A stretch of DNA of 54,428 nucleotides from NCBI GenBank assembly GCA_026987375.1, contig JALSMT010000049.1:1-54428 (forward strand), given 5' to 3'. Shown here in pieces: positions 7,721 to 16,413 of this stretch. The number at the start of each line of letters is the position of its first letter. The first letter of the stretch is position 1. Made by a program: the position numbers and the translations under genes. This DNA is from Thermaceae bacterium. Its GTDB lineage: Bacteria; Deinococcota; Deinococci; Deinococcales; Marinithermaceae. The notes under the pieces are model-generated. The model was given only the letters and a program-made list of their open reading frames with translations. It was not told the DNA's origin and did no database searches.

Positions 7721-8902
7721 ATGAAACGCTTCAAGACGCGAGCGGTGCACGTCGGTTCTCATCCCGACCCCGTAACGGGCGCCCACGTGACGCCGGTCTA
7801 CCGCACCTCCACCTTCGCCTACGGTTCATTCGAGCGCGGCGCGCGAATGTTCGCGGGCGAGGAGCCCGGCTACGTTTACTCCCGCATCGGCAATCCTACG
7901 GTGCGGGTATTTGAGGAAAAGGTGGCCAGCCTGGAGGGCGCCGAAGACGCGGTAGCCTTCGCTAGCGGCATGGCGGCGATCTCGGCCGTCGCCTTCACAT
8001 TTCTCAGGCCGGGTGACGAGCTGGTATTTCTGGGACCTCTTTACGGGGGCACCGAGGGCTTCTTTTTCGACGTTCTGAGCCGGTTCGGCATCAGCGTCAG
8101 GGACGCCAGCGGCAGACCCGCGGAGGAATGGCTGAGCGACAAGACGCGCATGATCTACGTAGAAACGCCCACCAATCCCACGCTGCGCCTCAACGACTTG
8201 GAGCTGGTGGGAAAGGTGGGCGGGCGCGCCGGTGTGCTGACCGTCGCCGACAACACCTTCGCCACCCCCTACCTGACGCGGCCCCTCGAGCACGGCCTGG
8301 ACATCGTGCTGCACTCGGCCACCAAGTACCTGGGCGGCCACGGCGACGCCCTGGGCGGCGTGGCCGCCGGCAAGGCCGAAGCCATGGCGGAGTTGCGCTC
8401 CCACGGATTGCGCCACGTCGGCGGGTCCCTGGGCGCCGAAGACGCATTTTTACTGATGCGCGGCGTCAAGACTCTGCCGCTGCGTATGGAGGCCCATTGC
8501 GACGGCGCAGAGCAGTTGGCGCGCTTTTTAGAGGGGCAAGAGCTGGTGGAGAAGGTGTACTACCCAGGACTGCCGTCGCACCCCGACCACGAGCTGGCCC
8601 TCAGGCAGATGGACCGCTTTGGCGGTATGGTGGCGCTCGAGCTGCACGGCGGAGAGGCGGCGGCTCGGGTTTTCTTGGACAGCCTGACGCTCTTCGCTCA
8701 GGCGGTTTCCCTGGGAGACGTCGAGTCTTTGGCCACGCACCCCGCCAGCACCACTCACGAACTGCTGCCGCAAGAGGTACTCGAGCGCCAGGGCGTAACC
8801 CCTGGGCTAGTGCGTCTTTCAGTGGGCATAGAAGACCCGCGCGACCTCATCGAAGACCTGCAGCAGGCGCTCGAGAAGGTAAAGAGACGGCTGGCGATGT
8901 AG
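7721..8902 (+). CDS. Cys/Met-metabolism PLP enzyme (cystathionine gamma-synthase/lyase or methionine gamma-lyase type)
   Basis: 393 aa fold-type I PLP enzyme. The Schiff-base lysine is K202 in HSATKYLGGHGD. YSRIGNPT (53-60), ASGMAA, the Asp in VADNTFATP and the C-terminal SVGIEDPRDLIEDL are family hallmarks. The members catalyse gamma-elimination or replacement on homocysteine, methionine or cystathionine. Neighbours do not discriminate between these, so no gene symbol is given. I chose the ATG at 7721 because AAGGGGAA precedes it and TATAGT (7679-7684) places the transcript start near 7690, after the upstream in-frame starts. Codon use in the middle of the gene (about 8170-8480) is more GC-ending than at the ends. 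Confidence 0.92.
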   Translation: MKRFKTRAVHVGSHPDPVTGAHVTPVYRTSTFAYGSFERGARMFAGEEPGYVYSRIGNPTVRVFEEKVASLEGAEDAVAFASGMAAISAVAFTFLRPGDELVFLGPLYGGTEGFFFDVLSRFGISVRDASGRPAEEWLSDKTRMIYVETPTNPTLRLNDLELVGKVGGRAGVLTVADNTFATPYLTRPLEHGLDIVLHSATKYLGGHGDALGGVAAGKAEAMAELRSHGLRHVGGSLGAEDAFLLMRGVKTLPLRMEAHCDGAEQLARFLEGQELVEKVYYPGLPSHPDHELALRQMDRFGGMVALELHGGEAAARVFLDSLTLFAQAVSLGDVESLATHPASTTHELLPQEVLERQGVTPGLVRLSVGIEDPRDLIEDLQQALEKVKRRLAM

Positions 8903-8928
8903 CCGCTCCTTGCGGAAGGCCCTAATAC

Positions 8929-8956
8929 GAAACGAGCGGGCGCGCCCGCTCGTTTC
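8929..8956. terminator. Perfect 28-bp palindrome, bidirectional terminator
   Basis: The left half GAAACGAGCGGGCG (8929-8942) is followed immediately by its exact reverse complement (8943-8956). It lies between the convergent PLP-enzyme and peroxiredoxin genes. It is flanked by short A and T runs in both orientations, as expected for a shared terminator. Confidence 0.75.
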
Positions 8957-8973
8957 TCTGCTGAGATTCTGCT

Positions 8974-9630
8974 CTAGGCCTTCTTGTAGCGCAGGTACCA
9001 GCGCTTGAACTCAACGTAATCGCTCTCTTTGCCTTCGTCGGCCTTGACGTCATCGATGGTGGCCGGCGGGGGCACGATGGCCTGCTCGCCCGGCCGCCAG
9101 TTGGCCGGGGTGGCCAGGCCGGTCTTGTCGGTAAACTGCAGGGCGTCCACCAGGCGCAGCACCTCGTCGATGTTGCGGCCGTTGCTGAGAGGGTAATAGA
9201 GCATCGCCCGCATGATGCCCTTGTCGTCTATGACGAAGACGGTGCGCACCGCGGCGGTGTCGGCGGCGGCTGGGTGGACCATGCCGTAGAGGCTGGAGAC
9301 CTTCATGTCCAGGTCGGCGATCACCGGGAAGTCGATACTGGTCCCGCTCATCTCTTCCAGGTCCTTGATCCAGGCCAGGTGGCTGTAGATGCTATCGATG
9401 GAAAGCCCCACCAGCTGCACGTTGCGCTCCGCGAACTCGCCCGCCTTGCGGGCGAAGGCCATGAACTCGGTGCTGCAGACAGGGGTGAAGTCGGCGGGGT
9501 GGCTGAATAAGACTACCCACTTACCCTTCAGGTCGGAGAGCTTGAGGGTTCCTTTGGTGGTCTTGGCTTCAAAGTTGGGGGCTGGTTCGTTGAGTCGGGG
9601 AAGGGAAACTACTTTTTCGTTTTGCTCCAT
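8974..9630 (-). CDS. 1-Cys peroxiredoxin (Prx6 type)
   Basis: 218 aa. The active-site motif is PADFTPVCSTE (45-55) with peroxidatic Cys 52. No second cysteine exists in the protein, so a partner thiol must resolve the sulfenate. The long C-terminal arm (FTDKTGLATPANWRPGE) is typical of the Prx6 subgroup. It reduces hydrogen peroxide and alkyl peroxides in the cytoplasm. GGAGGT precedes the ATG by 6 nt. A promoter and a dyad lie upstream (9650-9699), suggesting oxidant-responsive control. Confidence 0.95.
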   Translation of the reverse strand: MEQNEKVVSLPRLNEPAPNFEAKTTKGTLKLSDLKGKWVVLFSHPADFTPVCSTEFMAFARKAGEFAERNVQLVGLSIDSIYSHLAWIKDLEEMSGTSIDFPVIADLDMKVSSLYGMVHPAAADTAAVRTVFVIDDKGIMRAMLYYPLSNGRNIDEVLRLVDALQFTDKTGLATPANWRPGEQAIVPPPATIDDVKADEGKESDYVEFKRWYLRYKKA

Positions 9631-9649
9631 GGTCGTACCTCCACAAATA

Positions 9650-9678
9650 ACTATAAGCTAAGGGATACTTTAATGCAA
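9650..9678 (-). promoter_or_regulatory. Promoter of the peroxiredoxin gene
   Basis: On the minus strand, TTGCAT (9678-9673) and TATAGT (9655-9650) are 17 nt apart. They are followed about 20 nt later by the ATG with its GGAGGT site. Confidence 0.6.
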
Positions 9679-9684
9679 GTCATT

Positions 9685-9699
9685 ACTATTAGAAATAGT
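9685..9699. promoter_or_regulatory. Candidate operator dyad upstream of peroxiredoxin
   Basis: ACTATT-AGA-AATAGT is a perfect 6-bp inverted repeat 6 nt upstream of the peroxiredoxin -35 box and about 24 nt before the addB start codon. It could bind an activator such as an OxyR/PerR-type regulator or control addB. The role is inference. Confidence 0.35.
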
Positions 9700-9722
9700 C
9701 CTCTGGGCGCGCGGCGCTTAGA

Positions 9723-12101
9723 ATGTCAGTCATGAACTGGTTGCAAGACGCCGGCGACGGCCAGGCTCTGGCGAAAATGCTGGAGGCGGCGGTGGGCGCG
9801 GCGCGCCGCCGCCAGCGCGTTTGCTGGCTGTCGCTGCCTTCGGCGCGCAACTACGTTTTACGCAGGCTGGCCGCGGCGGGAGCGCTGCTGGGAGCCGAGG
9901 CGCTGCACTTTCAACAGTTACACATGCGCATTCTGGCCCAGGTAGGCGTAAGAGCCGAGTTCGTCTCCTCGGGGATGCGGGTCGCCAGGGTGGGAGAGGC
10001 GCTGCGCGACGTCTTGGGCGGCGCGCCGCTGCCGGGCGAGGCGCGGCTTTTTGCGCGCGCCATAGCCGAGTTGAAGCGCTTCGAGGTGACGCCGCAGGCC
10101 CTGCCCGTGGTGGACGACGAGGCGGAGCGCTTGCGGCGGGTGTACGACCGTTACGAGCGGCTCAAAGGCGAGAGGCTAGACCCCGATGACGCCGCACGGC
10201 TGGCGGCTGACATGGTGGCGGCGGGGCGCTGGCGGGCGCAGGCGGACGTGGTTTTTGCGGCGGGCTTTTGGGAGCTTTCGCCGCTGGCTATTTCCCTGCT
10301 CAGCGCCATGGAAAAAACGGGTCTGGAGGTCTGGGCCTCTTTGCCCGAGCCGCCGCTGGAGGCTTCCTCGGCCGCGCCTCGCGAGGTCGTACCGCGGGTG
10401 GGGCGGGCCAGCAACCCGGTTCACGAGGTGCGCTGGGTGCTGGCGGAGATCAAGAGGGGCGTCTTGCAGGGGCGGTTCGAGCCGTTGCAAACGGCGCTGG
10501 TGGTTCCGACCGAGAGGCTGGAGGCCGTCAAGATGCTGGCGCGCGAGTACGAGCTCTACCTGATGGACGAGACCTACCGGCGACCCAGCGAAGACGAAGC
10601 CGGCAAGCTGCTGGTGGACCTCTTGCGTTTTCCCGACCACCCTACGCCCGAGGGGCTTTTCCTTTTCAAGGAGCTGGCGCCTTTGGGGCGCGCCGCCTTG
10701 GCGCGCGGCCTGGCGGGGCTGGACGCCATCGAGAAGCTGGCCGAGATGCTAGACGCGCAAGAGGGCGGCGCCTATGCGCAAGAGCTGGCGGCGACCTTGC
10801 GTCGTCTGGACCCGCTGGCGAACCTCAACGACCAGGAAGACGCGCCCAAGAGACTGTTGGCCTGGGCGGAAGAGTTGTTGCGCTCGCGCCCCGCGCTCAA
10901 CGACAGCCCCTGGCGCGACGTTTTTTTGTTGCGGGCGCGAGAAGCGCTCGAGGCTGGCGGCCCCGCAGGTTTTCGCCAGTGGTGGGCGGGGCTCTTGGAA
11001 AGGGTGCGCTCGCGCAGGCGCAGTCAGGGAGGAGTGGCCCTCTTGAGCCCGCGCGAGATAAGCGGGCGCCACTACGAGCACGCCTTCGTCATAGGCGCCA
11101 GCGAGGGCGTCTATACCTTGGCGGACCGCGAGGATTACTTTGTTCCCGAAGACGAGCGTTACTCCTGGAAAGAGGTCTTTGAGAGGGTATACGGCGAGCG
11201 CGGACTGCTGCCGCGGCGTCTGCGCGGGCGTGACGTCATGCTCTGGCGCAGCCTGCGCGGCATAGCCGACGAGGTGGTCATAACCTATCCCGAGGCTGAC
11301 GCCGGCCAGCCGCTCAAGCCGGAGCGCGACTTGGTGCAGGGAGGAGAGACCTTCACCCTGGGGCCGGTAGAGCTATTGAGCCGCGCTCTCAGCAGCGAGG
11401 GAGAGGGGTATCGTTCGCCGCCGAGCGACGAGACGCCGCTGCCGCCGCCGCGCGGCCTGAGCGACGTCTGGCGTTACAGCAACAGTTTTGGCAGGTGTGG
11501 TTTCCGCAGTTGGTTACAGGCGCAGCGCGACCTCAAGCCCGCTGAAGAGACCGAGGAAGGCGGCTGGTACTACTGGTTCAGGAAACTGCGAGACGCCAAA
11601 GCGAGCGGTATGGAGCCCGACAGCGAGGCGCTGGCGCGCCTGGGCATGAGCCGCGCCGTTTGGGAAAATCTCAATTTTTTCCCGCAGGCGAAGCTTGCGG
11701 GGCTGGACGTTCCGGTTTCGGTTCACGCCGGAGCGCGTCAGGGGCGTACGGCGCGCATATACCGTTTCGGCGACGCCGCCCTCGACGTCAAAGAGGTTAG
11801 AAAGAAGATTAGAGAGGGTTGGGGGGAGTTGCTGATGGCGCGGTACTTCCTGGAGCGTTCCTATGCCGTGGAGCTTTATTACTGGCCGCTGGGGGGGCCG
11901 CCTCTTCTGGCCTACTCGCTGGATCCGCAGAAAGACCGTCCCGAGTGGCGAGAGGCCTTCGAGAAGATGACGAAGAAGGCTTTTGAGAAGGCGCGCGAGG
12001 CTCTACGAGACTACCTGCGGGCGAAGGCCTCTGTGCGTCCCGGCTGGCACTGCCGCAACTGCCCCTTCGCCGACGTTTGCCGTAAGGGGGAGGGACGATG
12101 A
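9723..12101 (+). CDS. addB: AddB-like helicase-nuclease subunit
   Basis: 792 aa subunit of an AddAB-type end-resection enzyme. The N-terminal region is helicase-like without an intact Walker A. The C-terminus carries four cysteines in the Fe-S staple pattern, one in GRCGFRSWLQ (about 589) and three in CRNCPFADVC near the end. The usual RecB-family nuclease motif (G-IDR then D-K) is not intact: the aligned stretch reads ARIYRFGDAALDVKEV, so nuclease activity is doubtful. The gene overlaps addA by 4 nt (ATGA), which supports the pairing. No clear Shine-Dalgarno is seen; an ATG at 9732 is also possible. Confidence 0.85.
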   Translation: MSVMNWLQDAGDGQALAKMLEAAVGAARRRQRVCWLSLPSARNYVLRRLAAAGALLGAEALHFQQLHMRILAQVGVRAEFVSSGMRVARVGEALRDVLGGAPLPGEARLFARAIAELKRFEVTPQALPVVDDEAERLRRVYDRYERLKGERLDPDDAARLAADMVAAGRWRAQADVVFAAGFWELSPLAISLLSAMEKTGLEVWASLPEPPLEASSAAPREVVPRVGRASNPVHEVRWVLAEIKRGVLQGRFEPLQTALVVPTERLEAVKMLAREYELYLMDETYRRPSEDEAGKLLVDLLRFPDHPTPEGLFLFKELAPLGRAALARGLAGLDAIEKLAEMLDAQEGGAYAQELAATLRRLDPLANLNDQEDAPKRLLAWAEELLRSRPALNDSPWRDVFLLRAREALEAGGPAGFRQWWAGLLERVRSRRRSQGGVALLSPREISGRHYEHAFVIGASEGVYTLADREDYFVPEDERYSWKEVFERVYGERGLLPRRLRGRDVMLWRSLRGIADEVVITYPEADAGQPLKPERDLVQGGETFTLGPVELLSRALSSEGEGYRSPPSDETPLPPPRGLSDVWRYSNSFGRCGFRSWLQAQRDLKPAEETEEGGWYYWFRKLRDAKASGMEPDSEALARLGMSRAVWENLNFFPQAKLAGLDVPVSVHAGARQGRTARIYRFGDAALDVKEVRKKIREGWGELLMARYFLERSYAVELYYWPLGGPPLLAYSLDPQKDRPEWREAFEKMTKKAFEKAREALRDYLRAKASVRPGWHCRNCPFADVCRKGEGR

Positions 12102-14854
12102 AGGTCCGCATAGCTTCGGCCGGCACCGGCAAGACCTACGCGCTGACGAGCAGCTTCGTGGCCGCTTTGGCTCAGCACGCGCCCTGGCGCATGGCGGCGG
12201 TGACGTTTACCCGTGCGGCGGCTGCGGAGCTGAAAACGCGCTTGCGCGAGCGCCTCTTGCTGATCGCCGACGGCGAATTCGCGCCCAGCGGTCCCGCCGA
12301 CACGCCACCCGCCGAGGTGGTCGCCGCCGCCGCGGAGCTTGCCCAGCAGGTTTTGGGAGCCACTATCAGCACTATCCACGGTTTCTTCGCCGAACTCTTG
12401 CGGCAGAACGCTCTGAGCATGGGGCTCGAGCCCGACTTTTTGCGAATAGACGCCGCCGAATCCGCCGATATTTTTGCTGAAGAGGCGCGGGCCTACGTAT
12501 TCTTGCATGACGAAGACCCGGCGTTGGCCGAGGAGCTATTGCAGCTCTTCGAGCGCCGCTCGCTGGCGAGCGAACTCAAGCCGCGCGGCGAGAGGGCGGA
12601 ACTGCTCTATCAGCACTTCAGTCAAGTGATGGAGCGCTACCACCGCCGTTTGGCGGGGCAGGCGCTGGGGCCCTCCGACATCGAGCTGCTGGCCTGGAAG
12701 CTGGTATCGCGGGCGGAGAAAGAAAGCTCTTTGGCCGAACGCCTGAGAAGCCGCTTGCAAGTGGTTTTCGTGGACGAGTACCAAGACACCAGCCCTTTGC
12801 AGGGCGAGGTCTTTGCCGGGCTCGAGCGCCTGGGGATAGCGATAGAGGTAGTCGGCGATCCCAAGCAGTCCATTTACGCCTTCCGTAACGCCGACGTCGG
12901 CGTCTTCCGCCGCGCCATGAGACGGGGCGATCTGCAGCAGCCGCTGACGGTCAGCTGGCGCCACGATAAGGCGCTGGTCGAGTTCCTGAACCGTTACTGC
13001 GGCTGGGTGGCCAAAGAACGGCCTCGGGCCTTCGACCGCGAGGAGGCTCCCACGGTGCAGGCCGGGCCGCGGGCCGGAGAAGGTCGCGTCATCGCCCAGT
13101 TGCTGCACGGCAACGCTTCGCCCGAGAACCTGCGGCCTTACGAGGCGGATCAGCTGGCGCGTTGGTTGCAAGACCAACACCAGGACTACTCCTGGCGCGA
13201 AATGGCGGTGCTGCTTCGCAGCCACAACTCCGCCCCGCCGTTGCAGCGCGCTCTGGACGCCCGCCAGGTGCCTTACGTGATAATAGGCGGACGCGGTTTT
13301 TACGATCTAATCGAGGTGCGTGACTTAGTGCACGCGGCGCGCCTCGCCCTGGACCCGAACTTCCGCTACAGCCTGGCGGCCTTTTTGCGGGGGCCTTTCG
13401 GCGCTCTCTCCCTCGACGAGCTAGAACTGGTGCTGGCGGCCAGCGACCCCTTAGCCGAGCTGGCGCGCCTGCAGCCGCAGGTTTACCAGCGCATTGAGCA
13501 GCTGAGCGAGTGGGTGCAGACGCTGCGGCCGCTCGACTTCTTCGAAAAACTGGTGCGGGCGCCCTTGCTCGCGGGCCGCAGCTATCTGGAAAGCCTGGAA
13601 CCGGCGGCGCGCGCCAACGTTGACCAGTTACTCTTCAAGATGGCGCAGCGCCGTTACGGACGCCTGGAGTTTCTCTTGCGCGACCTGGAAGACCTGCGCG
13701 GCAGCGACGAGGCGGAAGTGCCCGAAGGGGGCTTCGACGCCGTGCGTATCTACACCGTGCACGGCAGCAAGGGGCTCGAGTGGCCGGTGGTGGCGCTCTA
13801 CGACCTCAACCGCGTTTCTCCCGACCGCGCGCTCAGCTTTTACGTCAGGCCGGGTAGCGGCGAGTTCGCCTGCGAGGGAGACCCCAGCTACCAGGATTTC
13901 AAAGAGGAGTGGAAGCAGCGCGAAGAGTTTGAGCACTACCGTCTGCTCTACGTAGCCCTCAGCCGCGCCGCCAAGAGGCTCCTCATCAGCATGAGCGTGC
14001 GCCTCAAGACTGATAGGAACGGGCAAAGCGTCCCCAGCTTCTGGCGGCGCTCCTTGGGATCGAGCCTCTACCAAGAGATGTCCCTGCCCGACTGGCCTGG
14101 GGTGGAAGTGCGCAAACTTGCGGTCGAGAAACTGCCGCAGCCGCTGCAAAAGCCGCGCCGCCGCCGCCGCGAGCGGCAGGCCGGAGAAGAGCTCTTGCGG
14201 GCGGTGCCGCCGCTGGCGCGCCCGCCGGTCTACTCGCCCAGCGCCTTCAAGGCCGAGAAAGGCTGGAGCGGCGAACAGGACGAAGGGGAAGAGGTGACGG
14301 TGGAGTTAGAAGACGCGGCGCTCGACTATGGTCTCTTGGCGCGCACCGGCGGCATTCTGGTGCACTACGCCATAGCCGAAAACTGGGGCGAGGAGCGCCT
14401 GGCCGACCTTTGGAGCCAGGAGGCGGCGCAGCGTCTTACCGACGAAGAGGCGCGTTTGCTGAAGGCCGACGTGACCCTTCTTTTGCGAAATTACTGGAAG
14501 ATGCTGGGTAAAGAGCTGGCAGAGCCGTCGCGCCGCGACGAGGACCTGGCGGAATACCCTTTGCTGCTGCCTACCCGTTCACTAGGTTTGAACACCGTCT
14601 GGGAGGGCGTCATAGACAGACTTTATCGCCTTGGTGAGCGCTGGATCCTGGAGGACTACAAGACCGACAGAGAGGTACACCCCGAGCGTTACCACTTCCA
14701 GCTGGGGCTTTACCGCCAGGCGATAAAGGAGGCCTGGGGGATAGAGCCTCAAGCCCAGTTGGTCTTCCTACGTTTCGGCAAGGTCGTCAGGCTCGAGGCC
14801 GAGTTGCTCCAGGAGGCTTTCGAGCGTGGGATAAGGGAGATTCAGCAGGTCTAA
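12098..14854 (+). CDS. addA: AddA-like UvrD-family helicase-nuclease
   Basis: 918 aa. Superfamily 1A helicase motifs appear in order: Walker A ASAGTGKT (6-13), motif II VFVDEYQDTSPLQ, motif III VVGDPKQSIYAFR, motif V VYTVHGSKGLEWP (written IYTVHGSKGLEWP here) and motif VI LYVALSRAAKRL. The C-terminal RecB-type nuclease has an HYAIAEN histidine region, then EGVIDRLYRLG, EDYKTD and FQLGLYRQA. It unwinds and resects double-strand breaks to load RecA. It is shorter than Bacillus AddA (about 1230 aa). It is coupled to addB and, unlike its partner, keeps the nuclease residues. Confidence 0.92.
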   Translation: MKVRIASAGTGKTYALTSSFVAALAQHAPWRMAAVTFTRAAAAELKTRLRERLLLIADGEFAPSGPADTPPAEVVAAAAELAQQVLGATISTIHGFFAELLRQNALSMGLEPDFLRIDAAESADIFAEEARAYVFLHDEDPALAEELLQLFERRSLASELKPRGERAELLYQHFSQVMERYHRRLAGQALGPSDIELLAWKLVSRAEKESSLAERLRSRLQVVFVDEYQDTSPLQGEVFAGLERLGIAIEVVGDPKQSIYAFRNADVGVFRRAMRRGDLQQPLTVSWRHDKALVEFLNRYCGWVAKERPRAFDREEAPTVQAGPRAGEGRVIAQLLHGNASPENLRPYEADQLARWLQDQHQDYSWREMAVLLRSHNSAPPLQRALDARQVPYVIIGGRGFYDLIEVRDLVHAARLALDPNFRYSLAAFLRGPFGALSLDELELVLAASDPLAELARLQPQVYQRIEQLSEWVQTLRPLDFFEKLVRAPLLAGRSYLESLEPAARANVDQLLFKMAQRRYGRLEFLLRDLEDLRGSDEAEVPEGGFDAVRIYTVHGSKGLEWPVVALYDLNRVSPDRALSFYVRPGSGEFACEGDPSYQDFKEEWKQREEFEHYRLLYVALSRAAKRLLISMSVRLKTDRNGQSVPSFWRRSLGSSLYQEMSLPDWPGVEVRKLAVEKLPQPLQKPRRRRRERQAGEELLRAVPPLARPPVYSPSAFKAEKGWSGEQDEGEEVTVELEDAALDYGLLARTGGILVHYAIAENWGEERLADLWSQEAAQRLTDEEARLLKADVTLLLRNYWKMLGKELAEPSRRDEDLAEYPLLLPTRSLGLNTVWEGVIDRLYRLGERWILEDYKTDREVHPERYHFQLGLYRQAIKEAWGIEPQAQLVFLRFGKVVRLEAELLQEAFERGIREIQQV

Positions 14855-15034
14855 GCGCGCCTCGGCGCGTTCGACGGCCAGGCTGCCTTCCACCTCCCTG
14901 CCGCTGGCAATGAGCAGCAGGCCGCTCCAGCGCTCAAACCGAGCCCGCTCTCTCGCTGTGGCCGCAGCAGCAGCAGCGCGCCGCAGCAAGAGAGCGGCGT
15001 CACGCTCGCGCCCCTCTAGCAGGGCGCGCCGCAA
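14768..15034 (-). CDS. Possible small overlapping ORF after osmC
   Basis: On the minus strand a frame remains open from inside osmC to 14768. A TTG at 15034 or a CTG at 15058 could start it, giving about 88-96 aa rich in Ala, Arg and Leu and ending ESLLEQLGLEPDDLAET. It overlaps the 3' end of addA by 87 nt. There is no good ribosome site and no recognisable family. It is listed because it is the only frame that fills the gap between two convergent genes; it may be fortuitous in GC-rich DNA. Confidence 0.25.
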   Translation of the reverse strand: MRRALLEGRERDAALLLRRAAAAAATARERARFERWSGLLLIASGREVEGSLAVERAEARLDLLNLPYPTLESLLEQLGLEPDDLAET

Positions 15035-15047
15035 CGATGCCGCCAGT

Positions 15048-15464
15048 TCAGTCGGCAGCTTCTGCGAGGCGCACCTCCCAGCTAATCTCGGCGTTGAGGC
15101 TGGCCGAGGCGCCGCAGAACTTTTCGTGGCTGAGGCGCACCGCGTGGGCAAAGTGTTTTTCGTCCACCCCCGCGCCGCCGCCGATGTGAACAACGTGGAT
15201 GTGAGTATAGCGCCGGGGGTGTTTTTCGGCGCGCCTCCCGCTTACCTCGACGCGGTAAGAAGAGAGCGGGGTGCGTTTTTTCTTCATGATGTCCACCACG
15301 TCGTAGGCGGTGCAGCTCCCCAGGGCGGCCAGCAGCATTTCCATCGGCCGCAGGCCGGCGGCCGGGTCGTTGCCGTCTATCAGGCTGCGGTCGCCGCTTT
15401 CGTTCTCGGCCAAAAAGCGCTTGTCGCAGAGCTGGTGAATTACGATAGTCTTCTCGCTAGCCAT
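15048..15464 (-). CDS. OsmC/Ohr-family protein
   Basis: 138 aa. The two family cysteines are C51 (LAALGSCTAYDVV) and C117 (LSHEKFCGASASL), with the usual GLRPMEMLLAAL helix. OsmC and Ohr proteins reduce organic hydroperoxides through this cysteine pair. The sequence is closer to the general OsmC subgroup than to Ohr. A TAAAGT box lies 10 nt upstream of the ATG, so the leader is very short. Confidence 0.9.
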   Translation of the reverse strand: MASEKTIVIHQLCDKRFLAENESGDRSLIDGNDPAAGLRPMEMLLAALGSCTAYDVVDIMKKKRTPLSSYRVEVSGRRAEKHPRRYTHIHVVHIGGGAGVDEKHFAHAVRLSHEKFCGASASLNAEISWEVRLAEAAD

Positions 15465-15480
15465 ACTGGCTTCTACTTTA

Positions 15481-16269
15481 CTAGAGCAAGCCGCGGGTGT
15501 AGCCGCCGTCCACCATGATCGCCTGGCCGGTCAGGTAGGCGGCCTGCCGGCTGACCAAGAAGGCCGCCACCGCTGCGGTTTCGCTTGGGTCGGCCAAGCG
15601 CCCGGCGGGAATCTGCGCCAGCTGCTCGGCCAGCAGCTCTTTGGGGCTAGTTCCCAGCCTTTGGGCGTTTTTGGCGAAGAGGTCGTTCACTCTCTCGGTG
15701 GCGGTGTAGCCTGGACCCAAGGTGTTGACGGTAACTCCGTCGGCGGCCACCTCGCGGGCCAGAGTTTTGGCGTATCCGCTGAGAGCAGCCCGCAGCGCGT
15801 TGGAGAGAGCCAAATTCTCTATGGGTTCTTTGACCGAGATCGAGGTGACGTAGAGAATGCGCCCCCAGCCGCGCTCGCGCATTCCCGGCAGAACCGCCCG
15901 GGTCAGGCGCAGTTGCGGGTAGAAGAGGAGCTCCGCCGCCTGGCGCCAGCTTTCTTCGTCCAGACTGGCGGCCTCTCCGGGAGGCGGCCCGCCGGTATTG
16001 CCCACTAGGATTTCTATAGGCCCAAACTCTTGCTCGGCCAGCGCCTTCAGGCGTGTTGCGGTTTGCGGCTGATTCAGGTCGGCGGCGAGATAGCTCGCCT
16101 CGCCCCCGCCGGCCTTAATCGCCTGAACCGCCAAAGTCAGTTTTTCTTCGTTGCGGGCCGAGAGCAGCACCCGCGCGCCCTCGGCGGCCAGCGCCCGCGC
16201 AATGGCCAAGCCGATACCTTGTGAAGCGCCGGTTACCAGCGCCGTCTTGCCTTTTATTCCCAGGTCCAT
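15481..16269 (-). CDS. Short-chain dehydrogenase-like protein with atypical active site
   Basis: 262 aa Rossmann protein with the cofactor motif TGASQGIG (13-20), NTGG (91-94) in place of NNAG, and a FabG-like C-terminus (GQAIMVDGGYTRG). The catalytic Ser is present at 143. The positions expected for Tyr and Lys of YxxxK are Ser156 and Arg160 (LSNALRAAL), so classical proton transfer is not possible. This variant occurs in a subset annotated as 3-oxoacyl-ACP reductase. The substrate is unknown. I chose the ATG at 16269, which places the cofactor motif at the usual distance from the N-terminus. Confidence 0.85.
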   Translation of the reverse strand: MDLGIKGKTALVTGASQGIGLAIARALAAEGARVLLSARNEEKLTLAVQAIKAGGGEASYLAADLNQPQTATRLKALAEQEFGPIEILVGNTGGPPPGEAASLDEESWRQAAELLFYPQLRLTRAVLPGMRERGWGRILYVTSISVKEPIENLALSNALRAALSGYAKTLAREVAADGVTVNTLGPGYTATERVNDLFAKNAQRLGTSPKELLAEQLAQIPAGRLADPSETAAVAAFLVSRQAAYLTGQAIMVDGGYTRGLL

Positions 16270-16413
16270 GGCGTCATTATTGCGGCTAAGGGCGACTTGC
16301 GGCAAACCGCCGCCAGAGCCCGCCCCGCTTAGGTTCGCCTGGGGCGCCGCTTTATCACGGCGGCGAATGCGCGCAACAACGGCGGGGGCGGGCTTGCTGC
16401 TACAATGGTTTTA

